Assembly: GCA_017502025.1 (NCBI GenBank)
Contig: JAFVVS010000062.1
Span: 1 to 36,663 of the forward strand
Source: Alistipes sp.
GTDB lineage: Bacteria > Bacteroidota > Bacteroidia > Bacteroidales > Rikenellaceae
DNA: 36,663 nt
Direction of reading: 5' to 3'
A program made the translations under genes and the position numbers. Below the pieces are notes generated by a model, which did not search any database, was not told the origin of the DNA, and saw only the letters and a list, made by a program, of their open reading frames with translations. Each line of letters opens with the position of its first letter. Within the stretch, counting starts at the first letter, position 1. Below, piece by piece: positions 8,284 through 16,867 of the stretch.

Positions 8284-11200
8284 TTACTCTTTCATACAAC
8301 GGACAGCTCGTGCCATAGCACTACCACCACCGCCGGAGTTGTGGTCCTGTCTTGTCTGTGTGCGACTATAATAGTAGTAGCGGGTATTGTAGGTACTACG
8401 AGGCATACAAGTTGCAATATAACCTATTGAACCTACGCTTTGCAAACCTCCGCTATAACCGTTTCTTCGTCCTACAAATGGATACCAGGTTCTTTCAAAA
8501 CCATTCTTGGTGAGAACAATTCCGCTATTGTGGAAATTACCCTCATTATTATTAAGTGTTACAGTTGAGTTGTCGCTGGAATTTACATAACTATAATTTA
8601 GATTGTTGTTGTACCACCACACTTGATGATACATTACCATATAGCCCGGAGGGCAAGGGTCGTGCACAGTCTTTGTATAACCCTGACCTACTGCGGTACC
8701 TGTATTAACATATCCCCACGCATTCTGGTTTTGTGAATTCGATAAGAAATCGGCTGTAAACCAGTAGCTGCCATCACCTTGTTCGACATTGTTAGAACTA
8801 TTACGGAAGGTTAGTGGAGTAGCAGGGGCTTCGCTTACTCGCACCTGCCCTGCGGTGTCGAAATTGGTGCGTACAGACCAACCGCCGTTGTATGCCTTTC
8901 TCCAATAGGTCGAACAGTTGGTATTGTCCTGATTGCCGGCATTAACTGTGCGAGGACCAAAGAATGGGTCCTTCTTACCCCATTGGTAGTAGAAACCGTA
9001 TGTTGCCAAGAGCTGATTGTTGTCATCAAAAGTGATGCTGTTTCCGCTGATTGTCGGAGCGTATGTAGCACCAAGGAATCTATCCATCAACGAGTAGTCG
9101 CCGCTCTGCTTATCCTCGGGCTTGTCGGTAAACCATATATGCCACGACCAAATAATATTGCCTACCACATCGTATGCCGCCAAACCGACATTTCCCTTGT
9201 GGAACTCACCCACATAGAAGGTTACATAGCCATTCTCGTCGAGCTTGCCACCATTCATCAAAATCATAGGTATCTCGCTCTCGTTAGGGGTGGTGGAGTC
9301 GTTGGTCCAACCATTGCTGAAATCACCCTGATACCACAAGAAGTCGATCTTTGCAGGGGTAAAATTCTCGGACATACCGTCGGCGATATCTTGTACTTGT
9401 CCTGAGTTGGTGGTCAAGAGCTGTACTACACCATTGCCTCGCACATTCGCCTTGAACTTGTAGTAGCCCGGGCGATGAACCATATAGCAGTTTGCGGTCT
9501 GCGCAGCACTCAGGTTGGTAATAGACTCCGTCGAGAAGCCCGATATGCATCGCACAGGCAGCGCTACATTGCGATATTGCGATGGCGAAGAGGTGGCATC
9601 ACCACTCGAATTGTAGCGCAACTCGTATGGATTTTTTGTGTTATTGATGTCAACAACACTCGACCACAAGCGCACACGACCCTCTGCCTGAGTTGGGTAA
9701 CCATTCGATCCAATCGAGCCTTGAAGAGGATACCATATTTCAGTACCACCAACCTCAATCTCTGCTCCTGCATTCTGCCAACCATTTGTAGATTGGTAGT
9801 TTGCAATACTCTCCCAAACACGCTTATCTGCCACCATATATCCCTGCGGACACGGGTCGTAGATGGTCTTTTGTACCTTGGTAAAGTCGTTCTGATAGCC
9901 CCACAACTGATTGTTGCTTGCTTTCAGCCAATCGCCATTCGAGGCGTTAATACCATAGAGCTTTGTCGGGTCCTTCACCGCATCCTCAGGGGTGTCTGCC
10001 TGCGCAGTGGTGTGAGGGAGTTGGTTGTTATTAACCACTCGGAATGGAGTAGGACGGCCCCATTGGTAGTACAAGCCCCACATATCTTTCTCCTTGCCGG
10101 TCTCGGGCTCTGCGGCAATAGCACCGAGGTTTCTATCCTGCACGATATAACCGTTAGGGTTACCGTGGATATTAACTCGGTCGGTAATCCAGAGGTGCCA
10201 GGTCCATAAAAACTCCTTATTAACGAAGCTCATACTATCCTTGGCAGCTGCGATGATGACATTACCCTCCGCTTGGAGCGACTTATCGTTGATATCGTTG
10301 GGGTTACCAAGCAGATCGAACAACACTCGCTGGTTCGAGAGTTGGTGCGACACAAGTCTTACATACTCCCTCTCCTCGCCATTAATCGTGGTTTTCGGCA
10401 TATCGCTCCACAAGATGTCGATATAGCCGGGTTTGAGCGTTGTGTCGATATTGCCCACAAGCGAACTGTCGCCATTGCCCTTCACCGTAGCGTCGAAGCT
10501 GTAACCATAGTTTGCCGAGTGTATCAGATAGCAGTTCGATGTACCATATCTCGAAAGGTCGTAGTACATATCTACTGTTACATCCTGATTTACATCGTGG
10601 TCGTGTTTGACCCAATCCTCAACCGACACATCGGCATTTATGCTGCCGTGGTCCGAAAATCGCAAAACAATATCGTAGGCGTGTCCTGCCTGGAAATTTC
10701 GGGCAATAGATACTCGCTGACGAGCTGTTTCGTTGGTCGTGGTGAGGCTGATATGGAGCAGACCATCTGCCGGAGGTGCCGAGATACACTTTGCCACCAT
10801 TCTACGATTTGTCAATCCCAAAGGAATATTCTCACCCGGATCGAAGTAGATGTTGTTGTTAGGGTCGCTCAACACTATATCCTGCTCGCCCTCGTACTCA
10901 ATCGTAAATTTCTTGGCATCCGCACCCTTCTTCTCCTTTGGCAAGGTTATGGTACAAGATGTCGGCAATGTCTCCATAGTCATCGTTTCGAGCTTACCCC
11001 AGCTCGATCCCTCAACGCCCTCGTGCATACAGTAGATGTAGATGCGATAGACGCAGAGTGCGTGGTCGAAGGTCATTATGTCGAAACCATTGGTCTGCGA
11101 ACCTGTCGAAACATTTCCGTACATTACATCCACATCGCCCGTAACAGGGAATGTGATGGTGGTCTTCTCCGCAGTCGAGTTATACTCGCCTGTTTCGTAA

Positions 11201-11646
11201 GGATACCACGCTGCAAACTTCACGATGTCGGTGGCGTGGTAGAAGAACTGCGCCGAACTGAGGAAGTTGATATCACGATAGTTGCTATTGTTCGGATCGG
11301 GCACATCGAGCTCCGCCTTGATTGGGTTGGGCTTGCCGTCGTTGCCACAATTCACGAATGCAGGGTAGTCGTTGGAGTAGAGCTCATCGATACGCACCAT
11401 ACCGATAGTGAGTTTCTCTTTCGAAGTAGGCGTGAGGATACCGCTCGTAGAGTTGGCATCTCCACGAGTGCTCTGTTTGTTTGCCGAAGCCTTGTCAATA
11501 CCCGCCCATAGGCGAATTCTCATATTTTCGTTGTTCGGAGTGTCGATGCCCTCACCCGCAACACAACCCATCAGGGCCATAGCCAATGCCACAACCCACA
11601 ATGTACTATATTTGAACAACATCTTCATCTCTATCTTAGTTTGCAT
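8284..11646 (-). CDS. Large fimbrillin-like lipoprotein with two tandem FISUMP-type modules
   Basis: A 1,120-residue secreted lipoprotein (lipobox ALMGC, C28) whose mature end is acidic (VAGEGIDTPNNEN), as in surface-exposed Bacteroidetes lipoproteins. Residues of about 35-350 are fimbrillin-like. Two related FISUMP modules follow. The first, about 365-710, contains SNCYLIH, WTWHLWITD, VQDRNLGA, GLYYQWGR and DPCPQGYMV. The second, about 715-1120, contains ANCYMVH, WSWHIWFTD, MDRFLGATY, GFYYQWGKKDPF, DPCPPGYMV and a final AVRCMKE. The downstream neighbour carries one such module. The start codon shares a base with the preceding stop (TAATG), which suggests translational coupling. In-frame ATGs at codons 7 and 9 are alternatives. 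The likely role is a surface adhesin or pilus tip component; that is inference from family and operon position. Confidence 0.82.
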   Translation of the reverse strand: MQTKIEMKMLFKYSTLWVVALAMALMGCVAGEGIDTPNNENMRIRLWAGIDKASANKQSTRGDANSTSGILTPTSKEKLTIGMVRIDELYSNDYPAFVNCGNDGKPNPIKAELDVPDPNNSNYRDINFLSSAQFFYHATDIVKFAAWYPYETGEYNSTAEKTTITFPVTGDVDVMYGNVSTGSQTNGFDIMTFDHALCVYRIYIYCMHEGVEGSSWGKLETMTMETLPTSCTITLPKEKKGADAKKFTIEYEGEQDIVLSDPNNNIYFDPGENIPLGLTNRRMVAKCISAPPADGLLHISLTTTNETARQRVSIARNFQAGHAYDIVLRFSDHGSINADVSVEDWVKHDHDVNQDVTVDMYYDLSRYGTSNCYLIHSANYGYSFDATVKGNGDSSLVGNIDTTLKPGYIDILWSDMPKTTINGEEREYVRLVSHQLSNQRVLFDLLGNPNDINDKSLQAEGNVIIAAAKDSMSFVNKEFLWTWHLWITDRVNIHGNPNGYIVQDRNLGAIAAEPETGKEKDMWGLYYQWGRPTPFRVVNNNQLPHTTAQADTPEDAVKDPTKLYGINASNGDWLKASNNQLWGYQNDFTKVQKTIYDPCPQGYMVADKRVWESIANYQSTNGWQNAGAEIEVGGTEIWYPLQGSIGSNGYPTQAEGRVRLWSSVVDINNTKNPYELRYNSSGDATSSPSQYRNVALPVRCISGFSTESITNLSAAQTANCYMVHRPGYYKFKANVRGNGVVQLLTTNSGQVQDIADGMSENFTPAKIDFLWYQGDFSNGWTNDSTTPNESEIPMILMNGGKLDENGYVTFYVGEFHKGNVGLAAYDVVGNIIWSWHIWFTDKPEDKQSGDYSLMDRFLGATYAPTISGNSITFDDNNQLLATYGFYYQWGKKDPFFGPRTVNAGNQDNTNCSTYWRKAYNGGWSVRTNFDTAGQVRVSEAPATPLTFRNSSNNVEQGDGSYWFTADFLSNSQNQNAWGYVNTGTAVGQGYTKTVHDPCPPGYMVMYHQVWWYNNNLNYSYVNSSDNSTVTLNNNEGNFHNSGIVLTKNGFERTWYPFVGRRNGYSGGLQSVGSIGYIATCMPRSTYNTRYYYYSRTQTRQDHNSGGGGSAMARAVRCMKE

Positions 11647-12659
11647 TAGTTTTCATTCTCATCATCACCTGACGGTATCTCAGGCAAGATTGTACCCTCG
11701 ATGTAATCCACATCCTTCCACTCCGCAATTACGCCTTGGAGATTTACACCCGAGTCGATGGTTGCGGTATATACTATGCGGTGTCCCGATTGGTAAGCGA
11801 TAGGGTCGTACTTGTAAAGATGGAAAGTTTCGGTATGCTCAACCCAGTTGTCGGCACCATCAGAGGTAACCTTCTCGTTCACCTCATAGACAATATTGAG
11901 TGTGGTGTTGGCGGTGAGCTGCTGCGGGATGCACATAAGCTTCATATTTGCAGCGGTGTTCTCTCGTGTGTCGCCAATCTCCATACCCGGATTTGACTGA
12001 ACGGTGTATTTTGTTGAGCCATTTCCCGAAAGAGTAACCTCCCACTCATTGGTTATACCCTCATTTATGGTGGCGTGGGTTGTGCATTTGAGCGAAGCGC
12101 TGCTGTAAAGATTCTCCAAGCTCAACTTTTTGAGTCTTGCGTCGAAGAGGTTGCCTCGCACAACATATATCTCGACCAACGCCATAGCGTGTTCGAGCTG
12201 CAACTGTACGATAGGTTTCATCGCTCCGTTTGCCACCGAAAATTGGTAGGAAAGGAGGTAGTCAATCATCATTTCCTCGTTGTATGAGGTTGGCTGATTT
12301 ACCGTAATCAATTTACCGTTGTCGTTTATTGTCAAGCCCTCGGTGGTGTTGTAGGCGTAGCCGTAGAAGAGGTAATTGCTACCACTTACCCAATCAGTCT
12401 TACCCGTCTTTGGATACCACTTTCCGGTGTTCTCTCGACCAATCTCGACATTGTTGTAGAGTACATTACCATTTCGGGTGGCATAGACCTTAACCGTCGC
12501 ACGAGCATTGTCGATATCCTCTTGCGTAACTGCGCTACGCACAAAGCTCTCGGCATTGAATGCTATTGCCGAGTTCGATTTTATATCAAGGCTCTCGCCC
12601 CACTGCTCGCAAGCGGTGAGGAGAGTTGCACAACATATCAACTGCAAAAATCTCTTCAT
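11646..12659 (-). CDS. Fimbrillin family lipoprotein (second gene of operon)
   Basis: About 337 residues, starting at the ATG whose product begins MKRFLQLICCATLLTAC, a good lipoprotein signal. A longer frame to 12704 would put 15 unlikely residues before the signal and overlap the upstream gene, so it is rejected. The mature protein has the fimbrillin pattern. An early segment reads AFNAESFVRSAVTQEDIDNARATVKVYAT, followed by a GWYPKTG-like tryptophan/tyrosine region, LEHAMALVEIYV in the middle, and a C-terminal strand with GHRIVYTATID and IAEWKDVD. Such proteins are exported as lipoproteins and either polymerise into or anchor type V pili. It follows the first fimbrillin gene by 17 bases and overlaps the next by one base. 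Confidence 0.8.
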   Translation of the reverse strand: MKRFLQLICCATLLTACEQWGESLDIKSNSAIAFNAESFVRSAVTQEDIDNARATVKVYATRNGNVLYNNVEIGRENTGKWYPKTGKTDWVSGSNYLFYGYAYNTTEGLTINDNGKLITVNQPTSYNEEMMIDYLLSYQFSVANGAMKPIVQLQLEHAMALVEIYVVRGNLFDARLKKLSLENLYSSASLKCTTHATINEGITNEWEVTLSGNGSTKYTVQSNPGMEIGDTRENTAANMKLMCIPQQLTANTTLNIVYEVNEKVTSDGADNWVEHTETFHLYKYDPIAYQSGHRIVYTATIDSGVNLQGVIAEWKDVDYIEGTILPEIPSGDDENEN

Positions 12660-12676
12660 CTTCACTTCGGTTTTTA

Positions 12677-13621
12677 CTACAAATCTACATAGTGGTCGAT
12701 CCAAGGCACCACCTTTACATTCGATACGATTGCATTTTCGGTTACGGTCAGCGTATATTCATACTTCTTGCCCGCCTCCCACTCTATTGGTGCCGAGGCT
12801 CCGAGTTTGCCAAGCATAACATCTTTCACCTCCGCAGTGGCATTTCCCTGCTTCTGAATCTCCAAGTGGAGCAGTATCTCGGTATTTAGAATCTCCTGTG
12901 GCGGAACTACCACCGCTCCGCCCGCATAGAGCGAATGCTTTGTGTTGATGTCGATAGCCAAGTTGGTCAGATTATCTCCGCCAAATGTGTTGTAGTCGGT
13001 CGATGCAACCCTCGTGCCGTCTAACTGCCAATTGGCTGTTCCTGCTATGCCAAAGGTGAAGATGCCCTTATTCTGAACACCGGTGAGGTAGATGTTTCTT
13101 ACATTGGCGACAACTACATCCGATGCGTTGATGATGCTGAATTGCAAAGCGGCGCAAGCGTGGCGGAAAGATAGAGATACGGTCGAGTAGTCCTCGTTGT
13201 TGAGAAGGTTGCGAGAGGCTACGGCGTAGAGCAAATCGGCTCCGTCGGCATCTGCCGTGTGGTTTATGGTGACCGTTGCCTCCTCGTCGGAGAAGTCGGC
13301 GTTGGTGTCGTATGGCCACAAAGCACAGAAGCGATGGTCTGCCTGTGGTGCCCAATAGCGGGTATTGACATAGTTCCAATCGTACAAATCGGCGTCGAAA
13401 TAGAGGCGTTCGGCATCGAACAGACGGATGATGTCGCCGCTTGTGAGTGTTGCCGTTCCGAAGAGTTTAACGCCCTCTCCGTTGCGCAAATCCTCGACAC
13501 CTTCAACAATCGAACGATTTACCTGCGACACAAAACCGATCGTGTGACGAGGTGCCTCCACCGAATCCCTACAACCGACCAGCGCAAACAATAATATTGC
13601 GATAATATGAAACTTTCGCAT
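12677..13621 (-). CDS. Fimbrillin family lipoprotein (first gene of operon)
   Basis: About 314 residues, starting at MRKFHIIAILLFALVGC (lipobox LVGC). An in-frame ATG six codons earlier (13639) is possible but adds nothing to the signal peptide. The mature chain shows fimbrillin features: VNRSIVEGVEDL after the start, RYWAPQADHRFCALWPYD where these proteins usually have their aromatic-rich WYP segment, LSFRHACAALQFSI, VVPPQEIL and a C-terminal GKKYEYTLTV followed by VVPWIDH. It heads the operon about 80 bases downstream of a -7-type promoter box. Its leading position and size suggest the anchor or a structural subunit, but which of the two small proteins polymerises cannot be decided from sequence. 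Confidence 0.8.
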   Translation of the reverse strand: MRKFHIIAILLFALVGCRDSVEAPRHTIGFVSQVNRSIVEGVEDLRNGEGVKLFGTATLTSGDIIRLFDAERLYFDADLYDWNYVNTRYWAPQADHRFCALWPYDTNADFSDEEATVTINHTADADGADLLYAVASRNLLNNEDYSTVSLSFRHACAALQFSIINASDVVVANVRNIYLTGVQNKGIFTFGIAGTANWQLDGTRVASTDYNTFGGDNLTNLAIDINTKHSLYAGGAVVVPPQEILNTEILLHLEIQKQGNATAEVKDVMLGKLGASAPIEWEAGKKYEYTLTVTENAIVSNVKVVPWIDHYVDL

Positions 13622-13640
13622 AACTCTAACCTTGCTCATT

Positions 13641-13659
13641 AAAAAGCCCCCGACAGGGC
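13641..13659 (-). promoter_or_regulatory. Terminator-like hairpin in the fimbrillin operon leader
   Basis: On the minus strand GCCC pairs with GGGC across a 6-base loop and is followed by five Ts just before the first ATG. The stem is only 4 bp, so this is a weak candidate for a leader attenuator or a start-site structure. Confidence 0.25.
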
Positions 13660-13677
13660 GAAAAAACTAACCTCTTT

Positions 13678-13694
13678 GATAACTTATAGTTATC
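13678..13694. promoter_or_regulatory. 17-bp palindrome at the predicted fimbrillin transcript start (possible operator)
   Basis: GATAACT-TAT-AGTTATC has perfect 7-bp arms and lies 6 bases past the minus-strand -7 element, where the transcript should begin. That is a typical place for a repressor operator. It could instead form a 5' end stem in the mRNA. No cognate regulator is encoded next to it. Confidence 0.45.
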
Positions 13695-13700
13695 ATTTCA

Positions 13701-13708
13701 CAAAGGTA
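13701..13708 (-). promoter_or_regulatory. -7 promoter element of the fimbrillin operon
   Basis: The minus strand reads TACCTTTG, a perfect TAnnTTTG match, 80 bases upstream of the start at 13621. The upstream -33 region is T-rich but has no clear TTG. The position at the head of a four-gene operon supports it. Confidence 0.6.
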
Positions 13709-13858
13709 GGTATTTTTACCTAAAAAACACTATGTTTTGGCGAGAAAAAGTCGAAAAACTTACATTTTGTGTCTGTTTTGGTGTGGGCGAATTTTTGAAA
13801 ATGGCGTAAAATTGTATTTTTTTGACGAAAATCGATACGAGTTATTAAAATTTTTTTA

Positions 13859-13866
13859 TAACTTTG
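13859..13866 (+). promoter_or_regulatory. Alternative -7 element (TAACTTTG) for the plus-strand operon
   Basis: A perfect TAnnTTTG match 135 bases before the ATG at 14001, without a convincing -33 element at the right distance. It may be a second promoter or a chance match in an A/T-rich gap. Confidence 0.35.
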
Positions 13867-13879
13867 TATTCAGGAAGGC

Positions 13880-13908
13880 TTTGAGCAATTCGACATACGA
13901 TATTTTTG
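13880..13908 (+). promoter_or_regulatory. Promoter of the plus-strand lipoprotein operon (TTTG-N17-TATTTTTG)
   Basis: TTTG at 13880-13883 is followed after 17 bases by TATTTTTG at 13901-13908. This matches both halves of the Bacteroidetes housekeeping promoter. The implied leader before the ATG at 14001 is about 85 bases. Confidence 0.6.
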
Positions 13909-14000
13909 GGTCGATTTTGGAACTCGTTTTATATCAGACGAGTTCTTGGTTTTTAACCCAAAAGAGTGTCAGTGAGCAAACAAGAAATCAATAAAATATT

Positions 14001-16649
14001 ATGAAAATAAGAGCAGTTTTTTATGCAATTTTGTTTATGGCTCTTGCCGTATCGTGCAACGATCCTGTTGTCGATGATAATAATGGCGGCGAGATTAACC
14101 CTCCACAGCCGGAGGTGCCACAACCTCGACCAGACGAGCCTGCCTCTATCGAGTTGGATGGTCGTTATATCTTTGCCGAGAGTAGTGGAGCCGTAAAGAG
14201 CGTTGCTGTTGAGGTCAATTCCGATTGGGAGTGGATTATCACCACTTCTGACGAGTGGTTTTCGGCTGAGCGTGTCGATGATAAATTGGTGGTAACACTC
14301 TCCGAGAGTGCCGATAAACTCGAACGCAAAGGTACAATTACTGTCAAGGTTGGCGAGGGCGAAAATGTAGCCGAGGCGTCGTTGATTGTTTGGCAGATTG
14401 GTACTGATACTGAGGAGCTTATCTACGAGGTCGAGACCACCGAGCCTAACCAGCGAGTTATTGCAGCGCCTATTCTTACCTATCAGAATGGCGGCAAGAT
14501 GACTGCCGATTTTGGCGATGGCAGCGAGCCCGGAACATACGAGGGTCAGCGTGTCTATAAGGACTACGCCGAGCCGGGTGTATATACTATTATTATTAGT
14601 GGTAAGGATATCCACAACCTCGAATTTGCCTATAACGATAAGCTCTGCCCCGAGTTGAAAAATATCTATTCGTGGGGTAAGATGGGCTACAAAAATGCAG
14701 CAAATATGTGTAAGGGTTGCATCAACTTGGAGTCAATTCCTGCCGATGTGGCAGGCTCATTCTCGGAGGTTGGCTCGTTTGTGGCTGCATTCCTCGGATG
14801 CGAGAAGTTGAAGGCTATCCCAGAGGGGTTGTTCCAGCACGCTGCAAAGGCGAAGAAGTTCTCCGACTGCTTCCGCTATACCACTTCGATTAGCGAAATT
14901 CCCGAGAATTTGTTTGCTAACAACCCTCTTGCCGAGGAGTTCTACTACACCTTCTACGGCACAGGTACCGACTTTGTAATCAACGACGAGGCGTTGCAGA
15001 TAAATGCTGGTAACTATCTCAACAGCTACCCTGCCGAGCTCGAAAAGAGCATTGCATCGGGCAATCTTCGTTCCGTGCCCGAGGGTTTGTTCGCAAAATG
15101 CCCGAACGCTACACGCTTCGAGTATATCTTTGCTGCAACGGCTATTGAGTCTATTCCTGAGAAGATTTTTGCTGCCAACAGCGCAGCGACCATCTACGAG
15201 GGTGTTTGCTACGCTTGCACCAACTTGAAGTCTATCCCTGCCGATTTGATGAAGAATGCCTCCGCAGCCACAAATATCAAGTATATGTTTGCAGGTTGTA
15301 TCTCGCTTACCGAGATTCCTGCGGCAATGTTCGAGAACTGCACCGAGGTAACCAACTTGGAGGCTCTTTTCTATATGTCGTCGGGCATTAAGAGCGTAAA
15401 GAAGGATACCTTCAAGGGCTTGTCGAAGGTTAAGACTATCGGCTCGGTATTCCAGGGTTGCACCTCACTCACCGATGTTGAGGAGGGCGTTTTCGACGGT
15501 TTGACCTCGGCGAAGTCGTTCCCATACTGCTTCGCAGATTGTACCTCGTTGCGCACTATCCCTGCCGGCTTGTTGAGGGGTTTGACTACCGCCTACGAGT
15601 TTGAGTCGATGTTTAACAATACGGCTATCGACTCCGTTCCAGAGGGTCTGTTCAACGATGTAAGAGATTACGACTTGGCAGACTACGCCTACATCTTCTC
15701 GGAGTGCGTAAATCTTAAAACCGTGCCTGCAAAACTCTTTGACCATGTTACCGAGCTCGCTTCTGACGGAATGGAGTGTATCTTCTACAAATCGGGCGTA
15801 GAGACCATTCCTGCGGGGTTGTTTGCAACCTGCACAGAGGCAGACTCCACCTCTTTCGAGGCGGTATTTATGGGTTGTCCCGAGTTGCACACCATCGAGG
15901 GCTCGATATTCCCGGAGGTGACAACCATCACCTCGATGAAGCAGATGTTCTACGGCTGTCCGAAGTTGGTGAACATTCCTGCCGATTTGTTCAAGCCATT
16001 CGGCACTGCAAAGTTGAAATTTACCAACACCTTCACGGGTTGTACATCGTTGAAGACCTTGCCTGAGGGGTTGTTCTCGACCTGCGTTAAGGCTACCCAC
16101 TTCACAGGCGCTTTCACCGACTGCACCGCTTTGGAGAGCCTTCCTGCCAACCTCTTGTCGGCGTGCGCCGAGGCAAAATATGTGGAGCGTATGTTCTTGG
16201 GTTGCACCGCTTTGAAGAGCATTCCGGAGGGTCTGTTCGCATGTTGTCCGAAGATTGAGAGATTCGAGGAGACCTTCGCCGAGTGTTCGGCTCTCGAAAC
16301 AATTCCGGAGAAGCTCTTCTCGGCGATTGGCACAACCAACACAAGCATCGTATTTACCGCTTGCTTTGCTGCTTGTACCTCGTTGAAGAGCATCCCTGCG
16401 GGGTTGTTCGACACGGTGCGCCGTATCAGCTTTATCGACCTCTGCTTTGCGGAGTGCACCTCGCTCACAGGCGAGAGCCCTTACACGATGATTGGCGAGG
16501 AGAAGGTGCATCTCTACGAGCGAGTACAAGGCGACGACTTCCCACGCATACCGAGCAACAAAACTGCTCACATTGGTTGTTTTGCAGGTTGCACAGGCTT
16601 GACAGACTACGCCACAATGCCAGAGGAGTGGACTGTGATGCCAGAATAG
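14001..16649 (+). CDS. BACON/PKD-like, BspA-type leucine-rich repeat surface lipoprotein
   Basis: Secreted lipoprotein of 882 residues (lipobox AVSC, C19), with an acidic and proline-rich stretch after the cysteine. Residues of about 45-130 look like a BACON domain (AVEVNSDWEW, TSDEWFSAER, TITVKVG). Residues of about 135-205 are PKD-like (MTADFGDGSEPGTY, GVYTIIISG). From about 210 to the end run leucine-rich repeats with a period of roughly 23-25 residues and the pattern F.GCTSL..IPEGLF, the cysteine and IP(A/E)GLF recurring in almost every copy. The C-terminus has a distinct cap (ESPYTMIGEEKVHLYER, then IGCFAGCTGLTDYA). BspA-like proteins bind host or bacterial surfaces; the ligand here is unknown. 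It is the first gene of the plus-strand operon. Confidence 0.85.
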   Translation: MKIRAVFYAILFMALAVSCNDPVVDDNNGGEINPPQPEVPQPRPDEPASIELDGRYIFAESSGAVKSVAVEVNSDWEWIITTSDEWFSAERVDDKLVVTLSESADKLERKGTITVKVGEGENVAEASLIVWQIGTDTEELIYEVETTEPNQRVIAAPILTYQNGGKMTADFGDGSEPGTYEGQRVYKDYAEPGVYTIIISGKDIHNLEFAYNDKLCPELKNIYSWGKMGYKNAANMCKGCINLESIPADVAGSFSEVGSFVAAFLGCEKLKAIPEGLFQHAAKAKKFSDCFRYTTSISEIPENLFANNPLAEEFYYTFYGTGTDFVINDEALQINAGNYLNSYPAELEKSIASGNLRSVPEGLFAKCPNATRFEYIFAATAIESIPEKIFAANSAATIYEGVCYACTNLKSIPADLMKNASAATNIKYMFAGCISLTEIPAAMFENCTEVTNLEALFYMSSGIKSVKKDTFKGLSKVKTIGSVFQGCTSLTDVEEGVFDGLTSAKSFPYCFADCTSLRTIPAGLLRGLTTAYEFESMFNNTAIDSVPEGLFNDVRDYDLADYAYIFSECVNLKTVPAKLFDHVTELASDGMECIFYKSGVETIPAGLFATCTEADSTSFEAVFMGCPELHTIEGSIFPEVTTITSMKQMFYGCPKLVNIPADLFKPFGTAKLKFTNTFTGCTSLKTLPEGLFSTCVKATHFTGAFTDCTALESLPANLLSACAEAKYVERMFLGCTALKSIPEGLFACCPKIERFEETFAECSALETIPEKLFSAIGTTNTSIVFTACFAACTSLKSIPAGLFDTVRRISFIDLCFAECTSLTGESPYTMIGEEKVHLYERVQGDDFPRIPSNKTAHIGCFAGCTGLTDYATMPEEWTVMPE

Positions 16650-16653
16650 ATAG

Positions 16654-16691
16654 ACTATACAAAAACACTATACAAAAACACAATACAAAAT
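16654..16691 (+). repeat. Three tandem 13-nt repeats upstream of the 49-residue peptide gene
   Basis: ACTATACAAAAAC occurs twice in direct succession and a third time in a slightly altered form. The array fills nearly all of the gap between the leucine-rich gene and the small peptide gene. It is A-rich and without hairpins, so it may serve as an unstructured translation enhancer. Confidence 0.7.
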
Positions 16692-16702
16692 TTAGGTTAG
16701 CT

Positions 16703-16852
16703 ATGAAAAAGGTTGAAAAAATCTACGCAATTCCCTCGCTCGAAGTCGAGGAATTGGTAGTCGAAAGGGGATTTGCCCTGAGTAGCGATTATGGTGATTA
16801 TGGTGAACCGGGTCAGGGCTCGGGTTACATCGACAGCGATTTCAAACTCTAA
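16703..16852 (+). CDS. 49-residue GFALS-motif peptide upstream of a fimbrillin-like lipoprotein
   Basis: Small acidic peptide starting MKKVEKIYAIP and ending at a TAA 15 bases before the next gene. No signal peptide or membrane segment is seen. Residues 8-27 carry Y-x2-P-x-L-E-x4-VVE-x-GFALS, followed by a short glycine-, tyrosine- and aspartate-rich tail (SDYGDYGEPGQGSGY). The same motif, ungapped, occurs in the 43-residue product of 25738-25869, where 10 of the 11 shared residues of the motif use different codons. That argues for a translated, selected peptide. Both peptide genes precede a large lipoprotein with a fimbrillin-like N-terminus. I do not recognise a named family. A leader-plus-tail layout would fit a processed peptide, but this is inference. 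Confidence 0.75.
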   Translation: MKKVEKIYAIPSLEVEELVVERGFALSSDYGDYGEPGQGSGYIDSDFKL

Positions 16853-16867
16853 AAAATTGATTGGACT

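Larger units (their letters stand above)
13640..14000. other. 361-bp divergent intergenic region
   Basis: This A/T-rich gap separates the minus-strand fimbrillin operon from the plus-strand lipoprotein operon. It holds -7-type boxes in both directions, a 17-bp palindrome and a short GC hairpin, each listed separately. No coding frame with a plausible start was seen. No pair of long inverted repeats around the promoters, as expected for an invertible phase-variation switch, was found. Confidence 0.7.

Noticed and set aside
10273..11511. Plus-strand open frame (412 codons) inside the two-module lipoprotein gene
   Set aside because: Antisense shadow; rich in Arg, Val and His as expected from the reverse complement of a Bacteroidales gene.
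12660..12704. Upstream start for the second fimbrillin gene
   Set aside because: It would place 15 residues before a normal lipoprotein signal and overlap the preceding gene.
13640..14000. Invertible promoter (phase-variation switch) between the divergent operons
   Set aside because: I found a single palindrome but no pair of matching inverted repeats flanking either promoter, and no invertase gene nearby.
15465..16571. Minus-strand open frame (368 codons) opposite the leucine-rich repeat gene
   Set aside because: Its apparent repeats mirror the repeats of the real gene; no independent start signal or domain.
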